From assembly GCF_002940685.1 (NCBI RefSeq), contig NZ_PNFP01000022.1:1-64000 (forward strand): DNA of 64,000 nucleotides. Reading direction: 5' to 3'. Below, in pieces: positions 54,429 to 63,964 of the stretch (within the stretch, counting starts at the first letter, position 1; each line of letters opens with the position of its first letter). Origin of the DNA: Ensifer adhaerens (GTDB lineage Bacteria; Pseudomonadota; Alphaproteobacteria; Rhizobiales; Rhizobiaceae). The notes beneath the pieces were generated by a model. The model was given only the letters and a program-made list of their open reading frames with translations. It did no database searches and was not told the origin of the DNA. A program made the translations under genes and the position numbers.

Positions 54429-54662
54429 ATGCCGCTTGCTCTTTCCCCCACCGCCATTCCCGTCATTGTCGACGAAGCGAAATGTATCGCCGACAAGGGC
54501 TGCACCGTCTGCGTCGACGTTTGCCCGCTCGATGTGTTGCGCATCAGCGACCTCACCGGCAAGGCCTACATGAAGTTCGACGAATGCTGGTATTGCATGC
54601 CGTGCGAGACCGATTGTCCGACCGGCGCCGTTACCGTCAACATCCCCTACCTATTGCGCTGA
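54429..54662 (+). CDS. Two-cluster [4Fe-4S] ferredoxin, AprB-like
   Basis: This 77-residue ferredoxin has eight cysteines for two [4Fe-4S] clusters: Cys19, 25, 28, 32 (C-x5-C-x2-C-x3-C) and Cys53, 56, 59, 63 (C-x2-C-x2-C-x3-C). The first spacing is unlike ordinary ferredoxins and similar to AprB. It presumably passes electrons to or from the flavoprotein. GGAGAG lies before the ATG at 54429. It ends one base before the HEAT-repeat gene. Confidence 0.8.
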   Translation: MPLALSPTAIPVIVDEAKCIADKGCTVCVDVCPLDVLRISDLTGKAYMKFDECWYCMPCETDCPTGAVTVNIPYLLR

Positions 54663-54663
54663 C

Positions 54664-55620
54664 ATGGCTACGTTCGATCCATTCGAGGACTTCGGCGATG
54701 CCGAAGAAATTGTCGGCCGTCTCTCTGACGCGGATCCCGCCGTGCGGCGCCTCGCTGTCATCGATCTGAGCGAGACTGCGACGCCGGATGTTCTCCTGCA
54801 TCTGTTGGCGATGGTTGAAGACAGCGATGCGGCCGTGCGCCTGCAGGTGGCGATCGCGCTTGGCGATTTCGACACGATCGATACGGCCGGCGGGCTGGTG
54901 AAACTCGTGATGGATCCGGACGGGTCGGTGGCTTCTGCTGCGGCGGACAGCCTTGCCGAGTTGAAGGATCCGGCCGCGGCTCCCCCGCTGCTTTCGTTGG
55001 GCACCCACCCGGATGCTTTCGTGCGCGCGTCCGGCTTTCGTGGATTGAAGGGGCTGCGCTCACGCATAGCGCTGGGGCCCGCACTCAACGCTATGTCGGA
55101 CGAAAGCGCTCAGGTGCGGGGCGAGGCGTTGGGGGTGATCGCCTATCTCAAGCTTGAAGAAACGCTGCCATCATTGATCGCTGCCACGCGCGACGCCGAG
55201 GCTTCGGTGCGGGCGGAGGCGGTCAACGCCTTGTCGTTCACAAAACAGCTGGCGGCGGCCACCGCAGTTGCTGCGGCGCTGCGGGACGATGTCTGGCAGG
55301 TGAGGGCGGCCGCTGCGCAATCGCTCGGGAGGATCGGCCAAGCATTTGCCGTCGGTAGTCTCGTCGCCGGGTTGGCGGACGAGTACTGGCAGGTTCGCCA
55401 GAAGTGTCTTAGTGCGCTTGGGAGCCTTAAGGCGCAATCGGCTGTGGCCGACATTTCAGCGCAGCTTGCCAGTGACCTGCCGTCGCTTCGCAAGGAGGCG
55501 GCGGCAGCCCTCGGCGAGATTGCCGATCCGTCGGCGCGCCAGGCGCTAATGGCCCATGCCTCCGACACCGACCCGGACGTGCGAAAAACGGTGCGCTGGG
55601 CGCTGACCCGGATTGGTTGA
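54664..55620 (+). CDS. HEAT-repeat (PBS-lyase type) protein
   Basis: This 318-residue protein consists of about nine repeats of roughly 31 residues, such as DPAVRRLAVIDLSETATPDVLLHLLAMVEDS and DDVWQVRAAAAQSLGRIGQAF. This is the short PBS-lyase HEAT pattern, a curved scaffold that binds proteins. No catalytic site is seen. In this operon it may assemble or stabilise the flavoprotein-ferredoxin pair. It is convergent with the Crp/Fnr gene, with 18 bases between them. Confidence 0.85.
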   Translation: MATFDPFEDFGDAEEIVGRLSDADPAVRRLAVIDLSETATPDVLLHLLAMVEDSDAAVRLQVAIALGDFDTIDTAGGLVKLVMDPDGSVASAAADSLAELKDPAAAPPLLSLGTHPDAFVRASGFRGLKGLRSRIALGPALNAMSDESAQVRGEALGVIAYLKLEETLPSLIAATRDAEASVRAEAVNALSFTKQLAAATAVAAALRDDVWQVRAAAAQSLGRIGQAFAVGSLVAGLADEYWQVRQKCLSALGSLKAQSAVADISAQLASDLPSLRKEAAAALGEIADPSARQALMAHASDTDPDVRKTVRWALTRIG

Positions 55621-55638
55621 TGCGATCGAAGCGCAATC

Positions 55639-56445
55639 TCATGTGCCGCGCTTCGAGACTATCTCCATCAAGGCATGTGGGCGCTCGATGCGAATGTGGC
55701 GCGGCGTGACGGCTACAAGCCCGTCCTTCTGGAACCGCTTCATCATCATCGTCACCCATTGGCGGGTGGAGCCGACCATCGCCGCGATCTGGTCATGGGT
55801 GACCTTCGCGTTGATGATGATGGCCCGCCCATCCCGCACCCCATGCCGATCGCCGAGATTGATCAGGAACTGGGCCAGGCGTTCAATAACTGAGCGCGTC
55901 CCGAGCATCTGCGCCATGGCCGAATAACACCGACCTTTGGCGGCCAATCCTTGCAGAAGACAGAGAGCGAAGCTTGGGAGTTCGGTGACGAGTTTCTTCA
56001 GCGCCGGCGCCGCCAGGAAGAGGATGCGACAATCGCTAAGAGCTTCTCCCGACCAGATGTGCACCCCGCCGCCCGTCATTTCCGGGCCACCGATAAAATG
56101 TCCCTTCGTCCAGTAGGCCAATGTGATCTCCCGACCTGACGGTGCTGTGTAGAACACCCTGACGTTGCCGGCTTCGATGATGAAGATGCCGCCGTGCCCG
56201 TCGCCCTGGTTGAAGATTGCTTGGCCCGCTCGAAACGAAAGCTGGCGGCCTTGCGATTTCAGTTTCGCCCATTCGTCGGGGGTGAGGGTATCGAGAAAAT
56301 GTGCCCCTTCATCGAGCCCCTCGACACCTTCACTCAAAAAGAGTGCCTGGTCACCGGGTAGAGTGGCCGGGGCAGGCAGGTCAATCGAGGGTATGTGTTT
56401 CGGGTGCGCCGCCGGGTTGGCGGTCAGGCGGACGTCGAGGCTCAT
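55639..56445 (-). CDS. Crp/Fnr-family regulator
   Basis: This 268-residue regulator has an N-terminal extension of about 50 residues, a cyclic-nucleotide-binding-type domain (about 55-165, with FRAGQAIFNQGDGHGGIFIIEAGNVRVF) and a C-terminal winged helix (VTHDQIAAMVGSTRQWVTMMMKRFQKDGLVAV). No cysteine cluster for an Fnr iron-sulfur centre is visible near the N-terminus. It lies between the two sulfur gene sets, convergent to one and divergent from the other, so either may be its target. Confidence 0.85.
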   Translation of the reverse strand: MSLDVRLTANPAAHPKHIPSIDLPAPATLPGDQALFLSEGVEGLDEGAHFLDTLTPDEWAKLKSQGRQLSFRAGQAIFNQGDGHGGIFIIEAGNVRVFYTAPSGREITLAYWTKGHFIGGPEMTGGGVHIWSGEALSDCRILFLAAPALKKLVTELPSFALCLLQGLAAKGRCYSAMAQMLGTRSVIERLAQFLINLGDRHGVRDGRAIIINAKVTHDQIAAMVGSTRQWVTMMMKRFQKDGLVAVTPRHIRIERPHALMEIVSKRGT

Positions 56446-56880
56446 ACTGGTCCTTCCTCATCGCAATCGAGGTTATAATTATATATAATCTACCAATTTA
56501 GAAGGAATATAATTGCGACTTCGCCGCCAGGCTTGGACGCGGTGCGCGCTTTGAGACTCCCGGAACCGCAATCACCGGCGCTGAAGCACGTTAGCCCGCG
56601 TCCATCTCATCCGAAGACCTGCCAACATATCTTGGTTCGACAGCGCCTACTGCATGCTTCCTTTGATCGTAGCCGATTAAAGGACAAAACATGCGGTAAT
56701 TCACAGTTCTAGAGCGACCTCTGCGCGTTCGATAAGACGCGCGGCGCTGTAGCAGAGGAGCATTCAGGACAGCGAAAAGTGCATCCTGAGGCGTGACGAG
56801 AGCGGCAACTTTTCTTGTTTCGGGCAGCCAAAGAGAACGTTATTCCTATAATCTATAAAAATTATGTATTTAATGTATTT
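56446..56880. promoter_or_regulatory. Control region between crp-like gene and monooxygenase gene
   Basis: This 435-base gap holds no credible gene. Two AT-rich islands stand out in GC-rich surroundings. One is just upstream of the regulator (TTATAATTATATATAATCTA, 56473-56492). The other is before the monooxygenase (ATTCCTATAATCTATAAAAA, 56840-56859). Both contain TATAATCTA, which may be -10 boxes or a shared site. Confidence 0.5.
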
Positions 56881-57906
56881 ATGTCATCAACCGTGGTGGA
56901 ACTGCGAACCATGCCCTATCTGCTCAGCCTTCTTGACAAAAGTCCCGTCGATCCAGGAGGCACGCCGACTGAGGCTCTGCATGCGACGGCCAACCTTGCG
57001 GTGAGGGCGGAGGAGTGGGGCTACCACCGCTTCTGGGTCGCGGAGCATCATAACATAGCCGGCCTTGCGAGTTCTGCGCCGGAAACCCTGATCGCCTACC
57101 TCCTGGCCAAGACATCGAAGATCCGCATCGGTTCCGGCGGCGTCATGTTGCAGCACTACAGTGCCTACAAGGTCGCCGAGACCTTCAACCTGCTTGCCAG
57201 TCTCGCGCCGTCCCGGGTCGATCTCGGCGTCGGCAAGGCACCCGGTGGTTTCCCGTTCTCGACCAAAGCGTTGCAGGTCGGAGTTGATCCGGCTTTGCGG
57301 CCGAGCTTTCCGGAGCAACTGGCCGATCTCAACCGCTATTTGCTGGCAGAAGGCGGCGCGGCTTCGGAGCTGTTGGCGACGCCGCTGCCGTCCGTCGCGC
57401 CACAGCGCTTTCTGCTGGGGGCGAGCGTCGACAGCGCGTTGCTGGCTGCCGAAAAGGGCTGGAAGCTTGTCTTTGCCGGCCATCTCAATGGCGATCCGGA
57501 CAATCTGCAAAAAACCTTCGACGCCTATGACCGTGCAACCAAGGGCGATCGACCGCTTCTTGCTCTCGCGGCGTTCGCCGCCGAAAGCGAACAGCGGGCG
57601 CGCGAACGTGTCGCGGACCTGAAGATTTTCAAGGTGCTGCTTCCAGGCAGCCAGGGCGTCAATGTCGGCAGCGAGGAACAGGCTGCCGAATTCGCCCGTC
57701 AGGCCGGGATTGCCGACTACCGCGTCGAGGAGAAGACGCCGAGCGTGCTCACCGGCACGGCGCGGCAGGTTCGCCAGGAGCTCGACGAGCTGCACCGACG
57801 CTACGGTGTCGAGGAATTCGTCATCGACACCCCTGCCGTCAGCGCCAGCGAGCGCCTCACCTCGATCGAACTCATCGCGCAAGAACCGCTTTCTCTCGCC
57901 GCCTGA
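56881..57906 (+). CDS. Luciferase-like flavin monooxygenase, MsnO8/YtmO type
   Basis: This 341-residue LLM protein has YLLSLLDKSPVDPGG, GYHRFWVAEHHNIAGLASSAPE, GSGGVMLQHYSAYKVAETFNLLASLAPSRVDLGVGKAPGG and a C-terminal block near YGVEEFVIDTP. This is the subgroup that includes MsnO8 and Bacillus YtmO. The ATG at 56881 has no clear ribosome site; the ATG at 56911 (MPYLLSLL) is a good alternative and fits the usual N-terminus better. A reduced-flavin-dependent oxidation of an organosulfur compound is expected. It is first of the second sulfur operon. Confidence 0.8.
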   Translation: MSSTVVELRTMPYLLSLLDKSPVDPGGTPTEALHATANLAVRAEEWGYHRFWVAEHHNIAGLASSAPETLIAYLLAKTSKIRIGSGGVMLQHYSAYKVAETFNLLASLAPSRVDLGVGKAPGGFPFSTKALQVGVDPALRPSFPEQLADLNRYLLAEGGAASELLATPLPSVAPQRFLLGASVDSALLAAEKGWKLVFAGHLNGDPDNLQKTFDAYDRATKGDRPLLALAAFAAESEQRARERVADLKIFKVLLPGSQGVNVGSEEQAAEFARQAGIADYRVEEKTPSVLTGTARQVRQELDELHRRYGVEEFVIDTPAVSASERLTSIELIAQEPLSLAA

Positions 57907-57927
57907 ATTTTCCGGGAAGGAACTGCC

Positions 57928-59277
57928 ATGACCAAGAAGAACGTGACTTTCGGTATCATGTTGCAAGGGCCGGGCGGGCACATGAACGCCTGGAAACATC
58001 CGAGCGGCCCGGCGGACGCGAGCGTCAATTTCGACTTCTTCGTCGAGACGGCGCGAAAGGCCGAAGCCGCCGGCATCGCTTTCGCCTTCGTCGCCGACGG
58101 CCTCTACATCAACGAGCAGTCGATCCCGCATTTCCTCAACCGCTTCGAGCCCCTGACGATCCTGTCGGCGCTCGCCGCCTCGACCTCGAAGATCGGCCTC
58201 GTCGGCACGGTTTCGACCTCCTACAGCGACCCGTTCACCATCGCCCGGCAATTCGCCTCGCTCGATCTCATCAGTGGCGGCCGCGCCGGCTGGAACGCCG
58301 TGACCTCGCCGCTCGAAGGTTCCGGCCGCAACTACGGCCGCGAGCACCCCGAACATGAGCTGCGCTACGAGATTGCCGACGAGTATCTCGACGTGATCAA
58401 GGGTCTCTGGGACAGCTGGGACGACGACGCCTTCGTGCGTGACCGGGCAACCGGCGTCTATGCCGACAAGTCGAAGCTGCGCCGGCTGAACCACAAGGGA
58501 CGGTTCTTCCGGATCGAGGGGCCGCTCAACATCGAACGCTCCAGACAGGGCCAGCCGGTGGTGTTCCAGGCGGGAGCCTCCGATTCCGGCGTCCGTCTTG
58601 CGGGTAAGCATGCGGATGCCGTGTTCACCAATGGCGGCCCGATCGAGGAAGCCAAGACATTCTACAAGCAGGTCAAGCAAAGCGCTGTGGCGCAGGGGCG
58701 CCGCGCCGCGGAGATCGGCATCTTTCCGGGCATCGGCCCGATCGTCGGGGCTACGGCCGAGGAGGCCGAGGCGAAGTACCGCGCAATCCGCGATCTCGTG
58801 ACGATCGAGGAGGCGTTGCTTTATCTCGGTCGCTTCTTCGACCACCACGACTTCAGCGCCTATCCGCTGGACGAGCCGTTTCCCGACATTGGCGATATCG
58901 GCAAGAACAGTTTTCGGGCAACGACCGACCGCATCAAGAAGACGGCGCGAGAAACCGGTGCGACCCTGCGCGAGATCGCACTCGATGTCGCAACGCCGAG
59001 AACCGCCTTCATCGGCACGGCTGAGCATATCGCCGACGAGATCATCAGATGGATCAATGAGGATGCCGCCGACGGCTTCATCCTCGGCTTCCCGGTGATT
59101 GCCGAAGGTCTCACCGATTTCGGCGCGTACGTGCTGCCGATCCTGGAACGTCGTGGCTATTTCAAGCCCAAGCTCGAAGGCGAAACACTGCGCGATCATC
59201 TGGGGCTCTCTTATCGCGAGAGCCGCTACGCCGCCCCGGCAGCGGATGTCGCGCGCGGAAGGGCCGTCGGGGCCTGA
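57928..59277 (+). CDS. Flavin monooxygenase, NtaA/DszA family (YxeK/CmoJ-like)
   Basis: This 449-residue protein is of the nitrilotriacetate/dibenzothiophene/alkanesulfonate-type monooxygenases. Blocks are [36 protein letters not shown]-like [39 protein letters not shown] and [23 protein letters not shown]. In Bacillus subtilis the YxeK and CmoJ members oxidise N-acetylated S-substituted cysteines. The neighbours here (deacylase, GNAT, importer) match that setting. It begins 21 bases after the first monooxygenase ends. Confidence 0.8.
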   Translation: MTKKNVTFGIMLQGPGGHMNAWKHPSGPADASVNFDFFVETARKAEAAGIAFAFVADGLYINEQSIPHFLNRFEPLTILSALAASTSKIGLVGTVSTSYSDPFTIARQFASLDLISGGRAGWNAVTSPLEGSGRNYGREHPEHELRYEIADEYLDVIKGLWDSWDDDAFVRDRATGVYADKSKLRRLNHKGRFFRIEGPLNIERSRQGQPVVFQAGASDSGVRLAGKHADAVFTNGGPIEEAKTFYKQVKQSAVAQGRRAAEIGIFPGIGPIVGATAEEAEAKYRAIRDLVTIEEALLYLGRFFDHHDFSAYPLDEPFPDIGDIGKNSFRATTDRIKKTARETGATLREIALDVATPRTAFIGTAEHIADEIIRWINEDAADGFILGFPVIAEGLTDFGAYVLPILERRGYFKPKLEGETLRDHLGLSYRESRYAAPAADVARGRAVGA

Positions 59278-59299
59278 CGGCGTCGGCGGAGACGGGCCC

Positions 59300-60487
59300 A
59301 TGAACCTCATCCTCACCGATACCCAGAGATCTGCCGCGGTCGACCGTGGCCTTGCCGCCTTCATCGACGAGATCGTCGCGATCCGTCGCGACCTGCACCA
59401 GCACCCGGAGCTCGCTTTTCAGGAAAGGCGCACCAGCAGTCTGGTCGGCGATCTGCTTGCCTCCTGGGGATATGAGGTGAGCCGCGGCATCGCCGGAACC
59501 GGTGTCGTCGCCACGCTCCGGCGCGGACAAGGCGAGAAGGCGATCGGCCTTCGCGCGGACATGGATGCGCTGCCGATCGAAGAGGCGACCGGGCTATCCT
59601 ATGCCAGCCGCCACAAGGGGGTCATGCACGCCTGCGGCCATGACGGGCATACGGCGATCCTGCTCGGCGCTGCCCGGTTTATCGCGACCGAGGGGCGTTT
59701 CGACGGCACGTTGAGGCTGATCTTCCAGCCGGCCGAGGAAATCGGCGCCGGCGCTCGCAAGATGCTGTCGGAAGGATTGTTCGAGCGCTTTCCGATCGAT
59801 GCCGTCTTTGGATTGCACAATTGGCCGGGAGTACCAGCGGGCCGCTTCGGCTTCGTCTCGGGCCCCGCCATGGCCTCCGTCGACCAGGCAAACATCACCA
59901 TCGTCGGCAAGGGCGGGCATGGCGCCGAGCCGCATCTGACCGTGGATCCGGTGCTGGCATCGGCGTCGCTGATCACCGCGCTGCAAAGCCTGGTGTCGCG
60001 CAACGTCGATCCACAGGAAACGGCCGTCGTCACGGTCGGCTCCATTCACGGCGGCCAGGCGTCGAACGTCATTCCCGAGAGCGTCTCGCTGAAGCTGACC
60101 TTGCGCGCCTTCAATGGCGACGTCCGGCGCCTGCTCGGGGAGCGTGTCCAGGCACTGGCGCGGGCGCAGGCCGAGAGCTTCGGCGCCACCGCGAATGTCG
60201 ACTACCGGCTCGGCTTTCCGGCCCTGGTCAACCATGCGGCGGAGACGGATGTCGCTCGCAACGTTGCGCTGCAGGCGCTCGGGCCTGAAGCGGTTATCGC
60301 CGACTTCAAGCAGCGTACCGCCAGCGAGGACTTTGCGTTTTTCCTGGAAGAGAAGGCGGGCAACTACGCCTTCGTCGGCAACGGCGACAGCGCGCCGCTT
60401 CACAGCGCTGAGTACGACTTCAACGACGCGATCATCGCACCGGCCGCCCGCTACTGGGTGCGGCTGGTGGAAACCTTCCTCGCATGA
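59300..60487 (+). CDS. M20-family N-acyl amino-acid deacylase (SndA/SndB-like)
   Basis: This 395-residue metal-dependent amidohydrolase has RRDLHQHPELAFQE, the metal block GLRADMDALPIEE, HACGHDGHTAILLGAA, FQPAEEIGAGARKML and the lid domain GKGGHGAEPH. Relatives remove N-acetyl groups from amino acids. In the S-modified cysteine route the deacetylase step frees cysteine after oxidation. The ATG at 59300 lies 22 bases after the monooxygenase. Confidence 0.85.
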   Translation: MNLILTDTQRSAAVDRGLAAFIDEIVAIRRDLHQHPELAFQERRTSSLVGDLLASWGYEVSRGIAGTGVVATLRRGQGEKAIGLRADMDALPIEEATGLSYASRHKGVMHACGHDGHTAILLGAARFIATEGRFDGTLRLIFQPAEEIGAGARKMLSEGLFERFPIDAVFGLHNWPGVPAGRFGFVSGPAMASVDQANITIVGKGGHGAEPHLTVDPVLASASLITALQSLVSRNVDPQETAVVTVGSIHGGQASNVIPESVSLKLTLRAFNGDVRRLLGERVQALARAQAESFGATANVDYRLGFPALVNHAAETDVARNVALQALGPEAVIADFKQRTASEDFAFFLEEKAGNYAFVGNGDSAPLHSAEYDFNDAIIAPAARYWVRLVETFLA

Positions 60488-60509
60488 CGGCCATGGGACG
60501 GCGAAAGAC

Positions 60510-61061
60510 ATGAGCGACACGTTTCTTTACACCACACCCCTCGATCCACGCGCCAAGCCGCTGATCGACGAACTCATCTTCGAATATGACAGTCGCTACG
60601 GCACCTACTTTAGCGAAGATGGGGCGGCGGCCGAGATGAACCGCTACCCGCCGGAAGCCTTTGCGCCGCCGCACGGCAACTTCGTGCTGTTGATGCGCGA
60701 CGGGCAAGCGATCGGTGGCGGCGCCTTCAAGCACTATGACGACCGCACTGCCGAGTTCAAGCGCATCTGGACGCGATCGGATCTGCGCCGCCAGGGCCTG
60801 GCGCGAAAGGTGCTGCTCGAGCTTGAAGCGCAGGCGGCGCGGCAAGGCTATTCGCGCATCTATCTGACGACCGGGTTTCGCCAGCCTGAAGCCGTCGGCC
60901 TCTACCTTGCCAACGGCTACACTGCGCTCTTCGACGTCGAAGCCGATCCTGAAGCCTACAAGACGCTGCCGTTCGAGAAGGACATCACGCATCTCGTGGT
61001 GTCGCTCACGCTTGTCGGCGACACGCCGCCGCCCAGGCCCGAAGCCGTGAACCACATCTAG
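60510..61061 (+). CDS. GNAT N-acetyltransferase (SnaA/SnaB-like)
   Basis: This 183-residue GNAT has [75 protein letters not shown] is the acetyl-CoA pyrophosphate loop. In the Bacillus scheme this enzyme acetylates S-substituted cysteine before oxidation. The ATG at 60510 is 22 bases after the deacylase stop. Gene order deacylase-GNAT-importer supports this role. Confidence 0.8.
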   Translation: MSDTFLYTTPLDPRAKPLIDELIFEYDSRYGTYFSEDGAAAEMNRYPPEAFAPPHGNFVLLMRDGQAIGGGAFKHYDDRTAEFKRIWTRSDLRRQGLARKVLLELEAQAARQGYSRIYLTTGFRQPEAVGLYLANGYTALFDVEADPEAYKTLPFEKDITHLVVSLTLVGDTPPPRPEAVNHI

Positions 61062-61102
61062 CGCCGCGGCCGCCTCAACAGATTTCAGGAGAGGAATCCA
61101 TC

Positions 61103-62878
61103 ATGGCAGTTCTGACCGATCTCGCCGGCGTGCCCGGCACCAGGCGGACCAGTGAACCGAACCCCGGTTACGCCCATTTCCGCGTCGTCCCGGCGCGACA
61201 CCCGGGGCGTACGCTCGGGACGCTCTTTGCGGCTCTCGTCATTGCCGGCGTGCTTTATTCCGTCTTGACCAATCCGCGCTGGGGCTGGCCGGTCTTTGCG
61301 GAGTGGTTCTTTGCCGAACCTGTCCTGGCGGGCCTCGGCCGGACCCTTCTCTTGACGGCGCTTGCGACCGTCTCCGGCTCGCTGCTCGGCACCGCCCTGG
61401 CGCTCGCGCGCGTGTCGAGGTCGCCGCTGCTGTCGGGTCTTTCCTTCGGCTACATCTGGCTTCTTCGTTCAATACCGCTGATCGTGCTTCTGCTGGTGCT
61501 CAACAATCTCGGCTATCTCTACGAGACGATCAGCATCGGCGTGCCCTTTACCGAGACCGTGTGGTTCAACTATCCGACGACGCAGCTTCTCACCCCCTTT
61601 GCTGCGGCTTTCCTCGGGCTGACGCTTAACCAGGCTGCCTTCTTCGCCGAGATCGTGCGCGGCGGCATACTCGCCGTCGACCAGGGGCAACATGAGGCGG
61701 CAGCGGCGCTCGGGCTGCCGCGCCGCCGCCAGGCCTTCCGCATCGTGCTTCCGCAGGCCATGCGCTCCATCCTGCCGACGGGCTTTAACGAGATCATCGG
61801 TCTCGCCAAGAGCACGTCGATGGTCTACGTGCTGGCACTGCCTGAGCTCTTCTACACGGTCCAGGTCATCTACCGCCGCAATCTCGAAGTCATCCCGCTG
61901 CTGATGGTCGCGACCATCTGGTATCTGGTGATCATGACCGGGCTTTCGATCGCCCAGCACTATATCGAGCGTTACTTTTCGAAAGGGGCCGTCCGCAATC
62001 CGGTGCCCTTGCCGTTCCAGTCGCTGATCGCCCGCTTCCGCCGACCCTTGCCAGATGTGGCTCCCCAGACCACTGCCGTGGTCAAGACCGGCTTTCGCGA
62101 CGCGCAGGCCTTCCGCTCCGGCGGCACTGTGCATGTGCATGGCATCTCCAAGAGTTTCGGATCTCTCAAGGTTCTGGATGGCGTCGAGCTGAACCTTGAG
62201 GCAGGCAGCGTCACCGCTATCCTCGGCCCCTCCGGCTCGGGCAAGTCCACGCTGCTTCGAACGATCAATCATCTCGAACGTGTCGATGACGGCTTCATCT
62301 CGATCGACGACGAACTCGTCGGCTACAGCCAGAAGGGCGACACCCTTTACGAACTCAAGGAAAAGGACATCCTGAAGCGCCGCGCCGATATCGGCATGGT
62401 ATTCCAGAACTTCAATCTTTTCCCACACTTGACCGTGCTTGAAAACCTGATCGAGGCGCCGCTGCACGTGCGTGGCCTTGGGCGAGGCGAGGCGGTACGC
62501 ATCGCCCAGGAACTGCTCGCTCGCATCGGCTTGAGCGACAAGATCAATGCCTATCCGCGCCAGCTCTCGGGCGGGCAGCAACAGCGCGTCGCGATCGCCC
62601 GTGCCCTGGCGCTCCGGCCGAAGGTGCTGCTCTTCGACGAGCCGACCTCCGCGCTCGATCCCGAGCTCGTCGGCGAAGTGCTTGACGTGATCAAGGAACT
62701 GGCGCGCACCGGAACGACGCTGGTGATCGTGACCCATGAGGTCGGCTTTGCCCGCGAGGTTGCCGATACCGTGGTTTTCATGGAGGCGGGCCGGGTGCTG
62801 GAAGCAGGTCCACCGGCTGAGATCTTCACCCATGCAAAGCACCCGCGCACCCGCGAGTTCCTGGCGCGCGTTCTCTGA
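61103..62878 (+). CDS. Fused ABC permease-ATPase, polar amino-acid type
   Basis: This 591-residue single protein joins a HisM/TcyL-like permease (about 35-310, EAA loop [27 protein letters not shown]) to an ATPase (about 340-591) with Walker [10 protein letters not shown] near 375, signature LSGGQQQR near 486, Walker [15 protein letters not shown] and VTHEVGFA. Such functions are usually two genes. A homodimer would provide both membrane parts and both ATPases. CAGGAGAGG lies before the ATG at 61103. It likely works with the binding protein that follows. Confidence 0.9.
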   Translation: MAVLTDLAGVPGTRRTSEPNPGYAHFRVVPARHPGRTLGTLFAALVIAGVLYSVLTNPRWGWPVFAEWFFAEPVLAGLGRTLLLTALATVSGSLLGTALALARVSRSPLLSGLSFGYIWLLRSIPLIVLLLVLNNLGYLYETISIGVPFTETVWFNYPTTQLLTPFAAAFLGLTLNQAAFFAEIVRGGILAVDQGQHEAAAALGLPRRRQAFRIVLPQAMRSILPTGFNEIIGLAKSTSMVYVLALPELFYTVQVIYRRNLEVIPLLMVATIWYLVIMTGLSIAQHYIERYFSKGAVRNPVPLPFQSLIARFRRPLPDVAPQTTAVVKTGFRDAQAFRSGGTVHVHGISKSFGSLKVLDGVELNLEAGSVTAILGPSGSGKSTLLRTINHLERVDDGFISIDDELVGYSQKGDTLYELKEKDILKRRADIGMVFQNFNLFPHLTVLENLIEAPLHVRGLGRGEAVRIAQELLARIGLSDKINAYPRQLSGGQQQRVAIARALALRPKVLLFDEPTSALDPELVGEVLDVIKELARTGTTLVIVTHEVGFAREVADTVVFMEAGRVLEAGPPAEIFTHAKHPRTREFLARVL

Positions 62879-62951
62879 ATCAACCTGGCTGACCTTCCCG
62901 ACAGCCGAGGTCCGTCGATAATCTCAACCAATGATTGAAAAGGAGCAAGAT

Positions 62952-63896
62952 ATGAGAATGCTTGACACTGCAAAGTTGTTGCTCGCTGGCGTCGTCACCG
63001 CTGCGACGCTCGGTATTGCCGCGGCCAATGCGGAAGAGAAGTTTGACCTCAGCCCCGATACCTCCAACCGCATTCGCGCCGAAAAGAACGAGGCGGCGGT
63101 AAAGGCGATCAGTCCCGACTTCAAGTTTGTGAACCCCGGCAAGTTCACGGTCGCCGTCAACCCGTGGGATCCGCCGATTGCGACCTATGCCTCGGACTCA
63201 AAGACCGTCGTCGGCGCCGACCCCGATGTCGCTTCGCTGCTCGCCGATAGCTTGGGACTCGAGTTGGAACTCGTTCCCGTCGCCTGGGCAGACTGGCCGC
63301 TTGGTGTCAGCTCCGGCAAATACGATGCAGTCATCAGCAACGTCACGGTGACCGAAGAACGCAAGCAGAAGTTCGATTTCTCAACCTATCGCAAGGACGT
63401 GCTCGGTTTCTTCGTCAAGTCTGACAGCAAGATCACCGAGATCAAGGAACCGAAGGACGTTGCCGGGCTCAGGGTGATCACCGGCGCCGGCACCAACCAG
63501 GAGAAGATCATCCTGGAATGGGACCGGCAGAACGTCGCCGCCGGGCTGAAGCCGATCGAGGTGCAGTACTACGACGACCGCGCCGCCGGCGACCTGGCGC
63601 TTCAATCCGGGCGTGCCGATGTCGAGTTCAATCCCAACGCGACGAGAGCCTATGCCGCTTCGATCAAGAACGACACCAAGGTGGTGGGCATTGCCAGCGG
63701 TGGCTGGCCGCTGACCGCCGAAATCGCCGTCACGACGCGAAAAGGGGCGGGCCTTGCCGATGCCGTCACCATCGCGCTCAACGATCTCATCAAGAGCGGC
63801 AAATACGGCGAAGTGCTGAAGCGCTGGAGCCTCGGCGCCGAGGCCGTCGACGCGGCTCAGACCAACCCGCCCGGCTTGCCGAAGAGCGGTTCCTGA
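62952..63896 (+). CDS. ABC binding protein, polar amino-acid type (YxeM/TcyJ-like)
   Basis: This 314-residue family-3 periplasmic binding protein has a signal peptide ending GIAAANA before EEKFDLSPD. NPWDPPIATYASDSKTVVGADPDVASLLADSLG and SNVTVTEERKQKFDFSTYRKDVLGFFV are the ligand-binding blocks. The ATG at 62952 has AAGGAG seven bases upstream. It probably feeds the fused permease-ATPase with S-substituted cysteine or a related amino acid. Confidence 0.85.
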   Translation: MRMLDTAKLLLAGVVTAATLGIAAANAEEKFDLSPDTSNRIRAEKNEAAVKAISPDFKFVNPGKFTVAVNPWDPPIATYASDSKTVVGADPDVASLLADSLGLELELVPVAWADWPLGVSSGKYDAVISNVTVTEERKQKFDFSTYRKDVLGFFVKSDSKITEIKEPKDVAGLRVITGAGTNQEKIILEWDRQNVAAGLKPIEVQYYDDRAAGDLALQSGRADVEFNPNATRAYAASIKNDTKVVGIASGGWPLTAEIAVTTRKGAGLADAVTIALNDLIKSGKYGEVLKRWSLGAEAVDAAQTNPPGLPKSGS

Positions 63897-63908
63897 TCCG
63901 AACTTTGC

Positions 63909-63933
63909 GGACCGGTGGCGTCGCCGCCGGTCC
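63909..63933 (+). terminator. Hairpin after the binding-protein gene
   Basis: GGACCGGTGG (63909-63918) pairs with CCGCCGGTCC (63924-63933), one G-U pair, five-base loop. It lies 12 bases after the stop. Since another start follows at 63965, it may be partial termination or message protection. Confidence 0.5.
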
Positions 63934-63964
63934 GGCTTCTGCACTTCATCCGGAGACCTACAGC

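Noticed and set aside
56887-59364. 825-codon open frame on the minus strand
   Set aside because: It is antisense to both LLM monooxygenases, which have clear family motifs; the minus product has none.
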